A stretch of 64,000 nt of DNA from Mongoliibacter ruber (GTDB lineage: Bacteria; Bacteroidota; Bacteroidia; Cytophagales; Cyclobacteriaceae): assembly GCF_003003005.1 (NCBI RefSeq), contig NZ_PVTR01000010.1, positions 122,278 to 186,277 of the forward strand, written 5' to 3'. A program made the translations under genes and the position numbers. Below are positions 45,396 through 54,188 of the stretch, in pieces; within the stretch, counting starts at the first letter, position 1; every line of letters starts with the position of its first letter. The notes below the pieces were generated by a model. That model saw nothing but the letters and a program-made list of their open reading frames with translations, was not told the DNA's origin and did not search any database.

Positions 45396-46811
45396 TCAGG
45401 AAGCTGAAGTGTCTTCCCTATACTGAGAGATAATTTTGAAAATGGCCTTTTGCTTTTCGATTTCAGGCATCAAATCATACAAAATTATATGCTTCTCAAA
45501 GTTCAAAGTTAATGCATTTTCTAAATATGAAAAGGCTTCCTTGTATTTCCCCGTTTTCAGCATATAAATGACCATTCTATAATAAAGCTCTGCCTCCTCT
45601 GGCAATTCCTCTATCCCTTCCTTGATTACATCGATGGTTTCCTCAAACCTATTTTGATCGAAATAGATAATGGCAAGATTGACATATGTCTCCATTATAC
45701 CTGGCTCTAGGTTGATCGCTTCTTCGTATGCCTCAGAACTTGCTTGAAGATTACCCAATTGATATTCTGCATCAGCAAGACCTACCCAGTAATTGGCATT
45801 TTCGTTGCAAAGGTTGATCGCTTTCCTGAAATAATGTATGGCTTCAAAAAACTTCTCTTTTTTAAGCATACACATCCCTAAGCCAAACCAAGCATCTTCA
45901 TATTCAGGATCAAGCTTTGCTGATTTTTTGAAGTATTTGAATGCCAGATCTATCTGATCTAGCTTTTCGTGTGCAGCTGCAAGATAACAGCAGTTTTCAG
46001 CATTCGCTCCTTCACAGTTTATGGTATTTTGATATGCTTCCAAAGCAAGATCAAACTGCTGGGTATTCATGTATGCATTGCCTAAATTAAAATATGCAGA
46101 GGCAAAAGCATCATCTATAATCAAGGCATAATCATAAGCCTGTATGGCTTCTTCAAACCTTCCTAGTCTATTATAAACCACACCCATATTGTACCAAGCA
46201 CCGGCACTGTATGGATCTTGGTCAATGAATTCTTGATAAAATTGCAGGATCTCATTGAAAGAACCTTCCTCCTCGGTGATCATAGCCAATTGAAAAAGGG
46301 CATCTTCGTGGTTGATCCTCAATTTCACACAGTCTTTATAATGCGCTATCGCTTTTTTCGGATCGTTTTCAGACCTGAACAGGTTTCCCAAGAGGTAATG
46401 TACCTCTGCTTTGTCATCAGCCAAAGGCAAAAAATCTTCCAACATTGCTATCGCTTCTTTTGTGTTTCCAGCCATCATCAATGCACTGGAATAAGCAAAT
46501 ATGATATCCTCGTTATTTGGAGAAAGATTATTAATGTTTTCAAGAATTTCCAAGCCCTCTTCCAATTCGTCATTGAAAATAAGGCAATTGGCTTTTAGAA
46601 GTTTAATTTCTACACTAAAGGGGAATTTTTCCAATGCATGCTCAGCGGCTTTAAGTGCTTTGACAAATTTCTGCTGATCAAAATAAAACCGGACAATGTT
46701 TTCTAGCTCTTCTTCCTCAAAATACAAGTCAAGATTGGCTTTTAGCGAGTTTTCAAATCTTTCTACTAACTCTTTATCCTCTTCCCATTCGTTTTCAAAG
46801 TCTCCGGTCAT
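45396..46811 (-). CDS. Tetratricopeptide repeat protein
   Basis: This 471-residue protein consists almost wholly of TPR units, about 11-12 repeats from residue 35 onward (for example AGAWYNMGVVYNRLGRFEEAIQAYDYAL region, AYFNLGNAYMNTQQFDLALEAYQ). There is no signal peptide or membrane segment, so it is a cytoplasmic scaffold. The acidic N-terminus (ENEWEEDKELVE) is notable. It is followed at 30 nt by the phosphosulfolactate synthase gene. Partner proteins are unknown. Confidence 0.92.
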   Translation of the reverse strand: MTGDFENEWEEDKELVERFENSLKANLDLYFEEEELENIVRFYFDQQKFVKALKAAEHALEKFPFSVEIKLLKANCLIFNDELEEGLEILENINNLSPNNEDIIFAYSSALMMAGNTKEAIAMLEDFLPLADDKAEVHYLLGNLFRSENDPKKAIAHYKDCVKLRINHEDALFQLAMITEEEGSFNEILQFYQEFIDQDPYSAGAWYNMGVVYNRLGRFEEAIQAYDYALIIDDAFASAYFNLGNAYMNTQQFDLALEAYQNTINCEGANAENCCYLAAAHEKLDQIDLAFKYFKKSAKLDPEYEDAWFGLGMCMLKKEKFFEAIHYFRKAINLCNENANYWVGLADAEYQLGNLQASSEAYEEAINLEPGIMETYVNLAIIYFDQNRFEETIDVIKEGIEELPEEAELYYRMVIYMLKTGKYKEAFSYLENALTLNFEKHIILYDLMPEIEKQKAIFKIISQYREDTSAS

Positions 46812-46966
46812 CGGCGTATTGATTTGTTATTTTAAGGTACCAAATATTTTTGTGTCCCAAAATGTAATGCTGAATATTTTTTAATAATCTGAAATTCGAT
46901 TTGATTTCCTCAGGGCAATTTTGCTCTCAATCTCACAAAGATCAAGGACAAAACGGTGAAGTAAAA

Positions 46967-47923
46967 TTAAACGTTCGATTGTGCCCATCGAAATGTCTCA
47001 TCCAATGGTCGAAATTTGAAACCCAGAAAATTTTTCACTTTGTTATTGTCCATGTGATAAGACAGTTGAGAAATCATTGCCGTTTGTTTGTTAAGTGGGC
47101 TTTTGCTCAAACCAAGTCTTTTTGCTAATCCTATAAAGAAAAGTCCAAATTTCAACATGCCATCAGACACTTGAGTATCAGGAGCCTTTTTCCCAAGGGC
47201 AAGAGCCATTTTTTCAAAAAATAACTTGTAGGAAATACTATCAGCACTTAGGATAAATCTTTCGTTCCAGACTGATTTTTCAAACAGCTGGAAGATAATC
47301 TCAACTGTATCTCTCAGGTCAATATAATTTACTGTACCAGAAGGGTAATATTTTTTTTCCTCCAATACATAATTATAAATCTCAGTACTTGATCTTCCTG
47401 TGCCTACTTTTCCCAAAATTATACTAGGATGAACGACCAGAGCCTGCAGACCTTCCTGCACTCCTCGCCAAACTTCCAATTCGCTGAGGTATTTAGAAAT
47501 CGCGTAAGGTGTATTCAAATCACTATCTACCCATTTGTGCTTTTCATCAATGGTATGCAAATCAGGACTTTTGCCCAATGCTGCTACAGAGGAAATATGA
47601 ATCAATTTCTTTACACCTTTTGCCAACATAGCGTTGACGAGATTGATTGTCCCCTCCACATTGGTTTTCATTAGTTTTTTTTCATCCCTAGGCTGATAAG
47701 ATACCAACGCTGCTGAATGAACTACCATATCAACACCATCCAATGCCTCTTCCAGAGATTGAAAGTCATTCAGGTCGCCTTCATGCCATTTAACAGGTAC
47801 ACCTTTTGTAAGCGCTACATTGCTTGATTTTCGCTTAATCCCATGAATCTCAGCTATTCCAGCAAATCTTTCGGCCAAGCTACTGCCCAAAAGACCTGTG
47901 GCGCCAGTAATCAAAATTTTCAT
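46967..47923 (-). CDS. NAD-dependent epimerase/dehydratase (extended SDR)
   Basis: This 318-residue extended SDR has the nucleotide-binding GATGLLGSSLAERF, and the active-site YAISKYLSE with Ser in ISSVAALG. It resembles dihydroflavonol-4-reductase-like enzymes that act on nucleotide sugars or other carbonyls. It overlaps the PHP phosphatase gene by 4 nt and is third in an operon with rfbC, so a surface-sugar role is the simplest inference. Confidence 0.85.
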   Translation of the reverse strand: MKILITGATGLLGSSLAERFAGIAEIHGIKRKSSNVALTKGVPVKWHEGDLNDFQSLEEALDGVDMVVHSAALVSYQPRDEKKLMKTNVEGTINLVNAMLAKGVKKLIHISSVAALGKSPDLHTIDEKHKWVDSDLNTPYAISKYLSELEVWRGVQEGLQALVVHPSIILGKVGTGRSSTEIYNYVLEEKKYYPSGTVNYIDLRDTVEIIFQLFEKSVWNERFILSADSISYKLFFEKMALALGKKAPDTQVSDGMLKFGLFFIGLAKRLGLSKSPLNKQTAMISQLSYHMDNNKVKNFLGFKFRPLDETFRWAQSNV

Positions 47924-48669
47924 AATTTATTGTTGATCAAATCCAGCTGCCTGATTTTGTCATAATATTTACTTGCGGGTAGTGTTTCCAACATATCAAG
48001 GTATCGGTGGTTATGACAATCAGTTCCCAGAAACTTCACCCTCTTCTCATCAACGAGCATTTCGGCAAAAACTTTTACCGGCTTAGAATAAAACCCTGTT
48101 AACGATAAAAGGTTGATTTGAAAATAAATTTCTCTGTCAAAAAGATCAGAAAGTAATTTCTTGTCCTGGATCAGGTACTGGTATCTTTCCGGATGGGCAA
48201 AAATCGGTTTATACCCATTCATTTCCATAGCGAAAAAAATTTCCAAAAGCATCTGAGGCTTGTTGATGAATCCAGTTTCTACCAAAACCAGATTCTCATG
48301 AATAGTGAGTAATTTTTCACCTTTTTGGACCTTTTCCAAAAAAATTTCATCCAGATAATACTCTGCTGCAGCCTCTATTTCCATTTCCACATCCTGGATT
48401 TTTAACCCAAGCTTAAGGTCTTCTAGGCCAAGATTGATTATTTCAGGAGTATTTTTGTAGAATTCAGACATGATATGAGGCGTGGTAATCAACTTCGTGA
48501 AACCATAATCTTTAAGTCTGGTGATCAGTTGAATTGATTCTCCCATACTCTTTGAACCATCATCTACACCAGGAATCAAGTGTGAATGCATGTCTACTTG
48601 CAACCAACTCAAATCTAACTCCTCAGGTATTTCAGGTTTTTTCTTCTTAAAAATATCTAACAATCCCAT
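47920..48669 (-). CDS. CpsB/CapC-type PHP tyrosine phosphatase
   Basis: This 249-residue PHP-fold metalloenzyme has the metal-binding motifs VDMHSHLIPGVDDGS, LITTPH, FAHPERY and GTDCHNH. CpsB/YwqE-type phosphatases remove phosphate from the tyrosine kinases that control capsule or exopolysaccharide assembly. No Wzc-type kinase is in the window. Its start overlaps the rfbC stop by 1 nt and its end overlaps the epimerase start by 4 nt. Confidence 0.9.
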   Translation of the reverse strand: MGLLDIFKKKKPEIPEELDLSWLQVDMHSHLIPGVDDGSKSMGESIQLITRLKDYGFTKLITTPHIMSEFYKNTPEIINLGLEDLKLGLKIQDVEMEIEAAAEYYLDEIFLEKVQKGEKLLTIHENLVLVETGFINKPQMLLEIFFAMEMNGYKPIFAHPERYQYLIQDKKLLSDLFDREIYFQINLLSLTGFYSKPVKVFAEMLVDEKRVKFLGTDCHNHRYLDMLETLPASKYYDKIRQLDLINNKL

Positions 48670-49220
48670 TATAATCCGCCTCCGCTTTTTTCTTTAAACT
48701 CACTGAGAGTAGGCCATTTTTCGTCCTTTTCGGACAAAATAGGTGAATCCACTCCCCAATCTATTCCCAATTCCGGGTCATTCCATAATATGCCCCCTTC
48801 ACTTTCTTTGTTGTAATAATTTGAACACTTGTACGAAAACACTGCATCTTCCAAGACAGAAAAGCCATGAGCAAAATCCGTAGGAATATAAAGCATATTA
48901 TGCTTTTTAGCATTCAATTCTACAATAAAGGCTTTTCCAAATGTTGGTGAACCTTTTCTCAGGTCTACTGCAACATCCAAAACACGGCCTGTCAATACCC
49001 TGACTAGTTTGCATTGACCATAAGGTTGCCTCTGAAAATGCAAGCCGCGTACTGTTCCTGCCTTAGAAAAAGATTGATTTTCTTGAAGCCACTCTGGATC
49101 TATACCGTTGTCTCTCAGGTAATCAGATCGATATGATTCAAAAAAATAACCTCGGGTATCTTCCCATATTTTGGGATAAATTTCGAAGACACCTTTGATG
49201 GGTGATTCTATAATTTTCAT
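48669..49220 (-). CDS. rfbC: dTDP-4-dehydrorhamnose 3,5-epimerase
   Basis: This 183-residue cupin epimerase acts in dTDP-L-rhamnose synthesis. The catalytic His is in TVRGLHFQ and the Asp/Tyr part in DFAHGFSVLEDAVFSYKC. The PYGQCKLVRVLTGRVLDVAVDLRKGSPTFG region is also characteristic. rfbA, B and D are not in the window. It is first of three overlapping genes with the phosphatase and the epimerase. Confidence 0.94.
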   Translation of the reverse strand: MKIIESPIKGVFEIYPKIWEDTRGYFFESYRSDYLRDNGIDPEWLQENQSFSKAGTVRGLHFQRQPYGQCKLVRVLTGRVLDVAVDLRKGSPTFGKAFIVELNAKKHNMLYIPTDFAHGFSVLEDAVFSYKCSNYYNKESEGGILWNDPELGIDWGVDSPILSEKDEKWPTLSEFKEKSGGGL

Positions 49221-49270
49221 GTGCTCAATTATATGAGGCTCAAAGATAACAGGATTTACCGCTAGGTTGG

Positions 49271-49278
49271 TAACTTTG
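49271..49278 (+). promoter_or_regulatory. -7 element for hflX
   Basis: TAACTTTG is an exact TAnnTTTG, 51 nt before the hflX ATG, in the 109-nt divergent gap with rfbC. Confidence 0.45.
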
Positions 49279-49329
49279 TAGCATAATCCTTGATGAACTA
49301 ATTAGTGATTTTCCACATTCTACAAATAC

Positions 49330-50595
49330 ATGAGCAAATTTTCAAGAAAACTTCAAAAACTTTACGATACCGCACCCAAGCAAGACACCGCAGTATTGGT
49401 AGCCTTGATCAAACAAGGACAGACTGACCAACAAGTAGCAGAATACCTTGACGAACTGGCATTTCTAACGGAAACCCTTGGGGCAAGTACCATTTATAGG
49501 TTTACCCAGAGGCTGGAAAAACCAGACATTAAGACTTTTGTGGGTTCTGGAAAACTTGAGGAAATAAAGTCCTACATTGAGCATTTTGAAGTGGATATGG
49601 TCATTTTTGACGATGATCTTTCTCCTTCCCAAATGAGAAACTTGGAAAATGAACTCAAAGTGAAAGTTTACGACAGGTCTCTACTGATATTGGATATCTT
49701 CCTCAGCCGAGCACAAACAGCCCAAGCCAAGACTCAGGTAGAATTGGCAAGGTTTCAATACCTCCTGCCAAGACTGACCAACATGTGGACTCACTTGGAA
49801 AGACAAAGAGGTGGTACAAGTACCAGGGGTGGTGCAGGTGAAAAGGAAATTGAAACAGATAAAAGGGACATCCGTACTAAAATCACCCTATTAAAAAGTA
49901 AACTCAAGGATATTGAAAAACAGGGTGTCACCCAGAGAAAAGGGAGAAAAGGTATTGTCAGGGCAGCTTTGGTAGGTTATACCAATGTGGGAAAAAGTAC
50001 CTTGATGAACCTGATTACAAAATCTGATATTTTGGCCGAAAATAAGCTTTTCGCAACAGTAGACTCTACGGTTAGAAAAGTAGTCTTGGAAAATATCCCA
50101 TTCTTACTATCTGATACAGTTGGATTTATCAGAAAACTACCTACACACTTGATAGAATCTTTCAAATCCACTTTGGATGAGATCAGAGAGGCAGACTTAT
50201 TGGTTCATGTCATTGATATTTCGCATCCAGGTTTTGAAGACCATTTTGCTGTAGTCAATAGTACCTTAAACGAAATCGGTGCTGGAGATAAACCTGTTTT
50301 ACTGGTTTTCAATAAAATTGATTTGGTTCCAGAAATGCCAACAGAAGAAGAATTGGAAAACATGTCTGATATCGAGGTTGAAGAAAGCAACTACTTGGAT
50401 TTTGAAAAGTTGGCTGAGGCTTATGAGAAAAAAACCGGGATTCCACCTGTATTCATGGCAGCTGAAAACGGAACTAATGTGGAAGAATTTAGGAATGCTT
50501 TGGTCAAAGAGGTGAAAAAACAACATTTGAAAATTTACCCCCATTACCTTGAATCAGAAGTATTTGACATGTCAAAGTTTGAAGGTTTGGAATAA
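49330..50595 (+). CDS. hflX: GTPase HflX
   Basis: This 421-residue ribosome-associated GTPase has the HflX N-terminal domain (about 20-125, with VGSGKLEEIKSYI), the conserved helical linker with RQRGGTSTRGGAGEKEIE, and the G domain: G1 GYTNVGKST, G3 DTVGFIRKLP, and G4 NKID. HflX splits stalled or hibernating ribosomes during stress. Start ATG 49330 gives the normal N-terminus. A 14-bp terminator overlaps the stop codon. Confidence 0.95.
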   Translation: MSKFSRKLQKLYDTAPKQDTAVLVALIKQGQTDQQVAEYLDELAFLTETLGASTIYRFTQRLEKPDIKTFVGSGKLEEIKSYIEHFEVDMVIFDDDLSPSQMRNLENELKVKVYDRSLLILDIFLSRAQTAQAKTQVELARFQYLLPRLTNMWTHLERQRGGTSTRGGAGEKEIETDKRDIRTKITLLKSKLKDIEKQGVTQRKGRKGIVRAALVGYTNVGKSTLMNLITKSDILAENKLFATVDSTVRKVVLENIPFLLSDTVGFIRKLPTHLIESFKSTLDEIREADLLVHVIDISHPGFEDHFAVVNSTLNEIGAGDKPVLLVFNKIDLVPEMPTEEELENMSDIEVEESNYLDFEKLAEAYEKKTGIPPVFMAAENGTNVEEFRNALVKEVKKQHLKIYPHYLESEVFDMSKFEGLE

Positions 50596-50614
50596 ACCTT
50601 CAAACTTCTTTTTT
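50575..50614 (+). terminator. Strong terminator overlapping the hflX stop codon
   Basis: AAGTTTGAAGGTTT (50575-50588) pairs perfectly with AAACCTTCAAACTT (50594-50607), loop GGAAT, followed by six T (50609-50614). The left arm is inside the coding sequence and the TAA is in the loop. Confidence 0.9.
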
Positions 50615-50650
50615 GAAACTTTCTCTTTCTAAAATAAAGAACCCATCAAA

Positions 50651-50674
50651 AATATTCTATATCGATAGAATATT
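50651..50674. repeat. Perfect 10-bp inverted repeat between hflX and the CHAT-associated gene
   Basis: AATATTCTAT (50651-50660) and ATAGAATATT (50665-50674) around ATCG. It lies downstream of both convergent genes. It could be a weak terminator for the minus-strand pair or a binding site. Confidence 0.6.
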
Positions 50675-50724
50675 AAAAGAGCTATTTGTACAAAAAGAGC
50701 ATTTTGAAAGCCTAAGGTATTTTT

Positions 50725-51219
50725 CTAAACAGGTTTTAGCAGCTTTAATAAAGTGCCAAAAATATTTTTTATCATTTCTGGTTGTTGGTCTTGGGGAGTC
50801 CCTAGGCTAAATTGCCATCCATCTGAGTTATTGTAAGAAATCCTAAAAGTGCTCATGATCATGACTGCACTTAAGGCGCCGCCTACGGCCAAAATAGTAC
50901 CTGCAACCATCTCATTGTCCTGCCAATTTTCCAACTTATCTTTAATATAAGCCTCTGTATCGGGATTTAGGGCCATATATTCCAGAGATTGTCTCGCCAC
51001 CTCTACAGCTGTTTCAGATTCCAAAGACTCGGTAAACTTATTATCATCTACCTCATTGAGATGCTGTATTTCAGGCATCCTTCGGACCTCTTCGGGAAGG
51101 TTTTGCACAATTTTACCTAAGTCTTCATGCACTTTTTGCACCATTTCCATTTCAATGTGTCTGAAAAGTCTCAGTGCTTTGAAGTCGTCCAATGATTTTA
51201 CTTTTTCTAATGTTGTCAT
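50725..51219 (-). CDS. CHAT-associated protein with one hydrophobic segment
   Basis: This 164-residue protein is not one I recognise. Residues 1-100 are charged and helical (VRRMPEIQHLNEVDDNKF, AEVARQSLEYMALNP-like stretches). Residues about 104-125 (VAGTILAVGGALSAVMIMSTF) form one hydrophobic, Gly/Ala-rich segment. The C-terminal ~40 residues contain FRISYNNSDGWQF and a final amphipathic helix IKNIFGTLLKLLKP. There is no signal peptide. It starts 12 nt after the CHAT protease gene and must be co-transcribed. Substrate or effector of that protease is inference from the arrangement. Confidence 0.75.
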   Translation of the reverse strand: MTTLEKVKSLDDFKALRLFRHIEMEMVQKVHEDLGKIVQNLPEEVRRMPEIQHLNEVDDNKFTESLESETAVEVARQSLEYMALNPDTEAYIKDKLENWQDNEMVAGTILAVGGALSAVMIMSTFRISYNNSDGWQFSLGTPQDQQPEMIKNIFGTLLKLLKPV

Positions 51220-51231
51220 AGCTATTTAAGT

Positions 51232-53673
51232 TTATCTAAAATCACCAATCAAGGATAAACCCGCCCAATAATATTCCGATGGAAAAGGATTATCCGGTGC
51301 TTCTTTTTTGATTTCAATTACTGCCAATCTATGGGCCTCACGGATACTGTTTTTCTTGTGAATCCAGTTATTATAAAATTTCTGAAACAGTCTATTACTC
51401 CAGTGGATGTCTATGTCCCAACTGGCACTTACCATACTCTTAGCTCCACAATAAAAAAACGCCCATTCCAAACCCAAGGCATCTCCTCCGTAACCTTCGG
51501 CTGAACGCCCGCTGACACATGCCTGCATGCTTACATGGCTGCCGGTCATGTCTATTTTGGATTCAGAAAGGACTTTTGGGCTGAGAAGGTTGTCACCTTT
51601 GTGGTAGTTGAAAGACACATCAAGTTTGGGCTTTTCCCCATTGGCCATAAGGAGTAAGCCACTGTTGTGGTATGGATTCAACTGCAAGTGGTCTGCTTGG
51701 GCTACTGGCTTTGGGAAAACTCCATGTGTAGAAAAATGATACAGTTTATTTGGAAGAAGCACATCAATGACATTTTTAATGGATACCTCTTCTTCTTCTC
51801 CCACGCCTTCTTCCTGAGGCAAAAGGTAGCGTGGAATTTTTTCAAAAGCTTCTATCTTTTCAGGTATATCTTGATCAGCTGTACAAGTGACTGCCAAGAT
51901 TTCATCCAAATCTTGAGGCTCTTTTTCCAAAAGATTCAGCAGTTGAAAACCAGAATGGATTTTAGACACAGAGAATCGCTCAATCAAGGCTTCACCAGAT
52001 TTTAACTTGGCAAACTGTAATGAAAACAGATTAAGGATACCATCAGGTGAGTATACTACATGATCGCCCATTTCCATGCAACCTTCTTCTATTGCATACT
52101 CAATGGGATTGATAAATTTCCCCAATTCAAGCGGAATGTCTATTCTGCTAGGCCTAAAAAATCCTGAAATAGATGCTCTCCATGTAGAAGGACAGGCATA
52201 ATTGCTTTTCGACCAATCCTCCAACACCTCTTCACTAGCCCCCATTGCAGAGGCAAAAAACCTACCCTGCTTAGTCAAAAGAATAGAATAGCTCTGATTC
52301 AAGTCTACTAGAATTGTCAAATAGTGCGCATTGTTTGCTTTCAGAAAGGGCAGAAGCCTATCCTTCAACTTGTCTGGATCTCCAATTTCCTCTTGCTTTC
52401 CTGTAGTTTCCAACAAGCGATCCTGCAGGTTTCTTCCTTTGGAGGCTTCTATCCTATGAAAAAGCCGAAGAGTATTTTTTGACATGTAATTGGTAAAGGC
52501 CATGACGCCGAAAAGTGCCGGGTACTGACCAAAAACTCCAGCCCTTTCATGGATATTTTGGATTGAGGACCTTTGTTTTTCCAAATGAAAATAAACCTTA
52601 TCCAATGCATCTGCAGCTTCCTGATAGGACTCCAGGCGGTTGTGGCAGATGTATTGGCAATACGCCACAAAAGCCAAGTCAGAATGCAATGAGTTTTTTA
52701 AAAACCATTTGTAATGTTTATCCAAATCAAGTAAACAGGCTTGAAGCAATTCTCTATCGTGGCCAAGTTTTTCATCGTGGAAAAAGGCAGTTTGTTCAGT
52801 CAATTGATGACGCTTGGACTGAGGGGTTTCAGCATTATCCACACCGGCCATGAAGGCTTGAGCTTCTAAAGTTTTGGCAGATATTTTTTGGGTTAACTCA
52901 ATCAATTCAGCATCTGAAATGTCTCCTTTTCCCTCATGAAGTTCAATCAGTTTTTCTATTGAATGCATATCAGTCAAATCTTCATACCCCTTCATGACGG
53001 TTTTGAAGGAACTCAACATTCGTTTTAGGTCTTCAAGCTTTTGGGATCTCTTATAACTTTCAACTTCAGCATGCGACTGAAAGGTTTTGGTTTTGAGCAG
53101 TTTCAGTTTGTTTTTCAATCTATCATACAAAATAAGTGCGGCTGGCAAGACTAAACTTTCATCCACATTGTCCAATATATTTTGAGCATAATCAGAATTA
53201 TTGCTTTCAAGATAATTCTCAGCCGCCTGCAAATGCGTGGATACAAATGCCTGTTTGTTCCAACCGGGCAAATTGCTTCCTGCCATAGATTCGTACTGTG
53301 CGATGGCCAATTGGAACTGACCTGCATCGAGCAAGGCTTTTTGGATCAAATAGCTGCTATTACCTAAATAATATTCCAGATCTTTTTCAGGCATTTGAAT
53401 TCCGGAAGACCATAAGGTAACACCCCAAATCAAACAAGCTGAGGCAAAATCTCTTCCTTCATTCAATTTTCCTCCATGAGTAAGGGACGTGGCCATTGCA
53501 TCAAGTCCTGCAAGATCGTAGACATCTTGTTTTGCTTCCAAAAAGTGTAAGGAGTTTTCCAATGAATGGTTGGGATATTGGCGGAAAATATGTGCAAGCC
53601 GTTCTCTATCCTGCAGCTGCAAGCTATCTATTAACTTTTGAAACAAGAGTGAAAATGAAGTAGACTGCTCCAT
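51232..53673 (-). CDS. CHAT-domain caspase-like protease with TPR-like N-terminus
   Basis: This 813-residue protein has an alpha-helical, TPR-like region (about 1-430) and a C-terminal CHAT peptidase domain (about 520-813). The catalytic dyad is intact: His650 in YHFSTHGVF and Cys719 in SMQACVSGRS. The ending, YYWAGLSLIGDFR, is typical of CHAT domains (W-x-GF-like). CHAT proteases of this layout act as triggered proteases in bacterial immunity or cell-death modules (for example gasdermin-cleaving and Craspase-type). No CRISPR or gasdermin-like gene is here; the only partner is the 164-residue protein downstream. Upstream is 515 nt of non-coding AT-rich DNA. Confidence 0.9.
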   Translation of the reverse strand: MEQSTSFSLLFQKLIDSLQLQDRERLAHIFRQYPNHSLENSLHFLEAKQDVYDLAGLDAMATSLTHGGKLNEGRDFASACLIWGVTLWSSGIQMPEKDLEYYLGNSSYLIQKALLDAGQFQLAIAQYESMAGSNLPGWNKQAFVSTHLQAAENYLESNNSDYAQNILDNVDESLVLPAALILYDRLKNKLKLLKTKTFQSHAEVESYKRSQKLEDLKRMLSSFKTVMKGYEDLTDMHSIEKLIELHEGKGDISDAELIELTQKISAKTLEAQAFMAGVDNAETPQSKRHQLTEQTAFFHDEKLGHDRELLQACLLDLDKHYKWFLKNSLHSDLAFVAYCQYICHNRLESYQEAADALDKVYFHLEKQRSSIQNIHERAGVFGQYPALFGVMAFTNYMSKNTLRLFHRIEASKGRNLQDRLLETTGKQEEIGDPDKLKDRLLPFLKANNAHYLTILVDLNQSYSILLTKQGRFFASAMGASEEVLEDWSKSNYACPSTWRASISGFFRPSRIDIPLELGKFINPIEYAIEEGCMEMGDHVVYSPDGILNLFSLQFAKLKSGEALIERFSVSKIHSGFQLLNLLEKEPQDLDEILAVTCTADQDIPEKIEAFEKIPRYLLPQEEGVGEEEEVSIKNVIDVLLPNKLYHFSTHGVFPKPVAQADHLQLNPYHNSGLLLMANGEKPKLDVSFNYHKGDNLLSPKVLSESKIDMTGSHVSMQACVSGRSAEGYGGDALGLEWAFFYCGAKSMVSASWDIDIHWSNRLFQKFYNNWIHKKNSIREAHRLAVIEIKKEAPDNPFPSEYYWAGLSLIGDFR

Positions 53674-54188
53674 ATATCAGAAATTTGAAAAATGGTGGAC
53701 AAGAATGGAAATCAATTTCGTAAACACACTGAAATTAAGACATTTACAATTTAAACATAATATTTTATAGATTTTTAAAACATCGATGTAATCTATATTA
53801 ATTAATGATCTCTCAAACTTGGCCTAAACCCAATAAGTATTGAATCATCTTAGGACCAGACAAACAATGTTTAAATTGCTTTTTTTTTATTTGAAATTCA
53901 TTTATTACTAGAGATTCAAAATGGTAAACCTTAGGAAAAAAATGTTTTCAGCCAGAGACAAAAATACCTGCCAATTTATATAATAACCTATTCATTTAAT
54001 CTTGACTGGATTGACAGTAGAAAAAAATAAACAGAATATTTTGCTGTTTAAATTTACTTTTGCTAATATTAATTCCTTTTTGGAGGGGATTTAAGAATAT
54101 TATTCTATTTCAATCCATAAAGTATGCTTAAAAAAGTATTTTGAATTGCCAATTTTGAATTTAACCTCTGAAATGATCTAATCACCCA
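53674..54188. promoter_or_regulatory. AT-rich intergenic region between the CHAT pair and the surface-protein genes
   Basis: This 515-nt divergent gap is clearly more AT-rich than its flanks and has no gene. On the plus strand TACTTTTG (54055-54062, exact TAnnTTTG) lies 127 nt before the first surface-protein ATG. On the minus strand TATTTTTG (53959-53966) lies ~290 nt before the CHAT gene. Neither has a clear -33 element. Confidence 0.4.
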
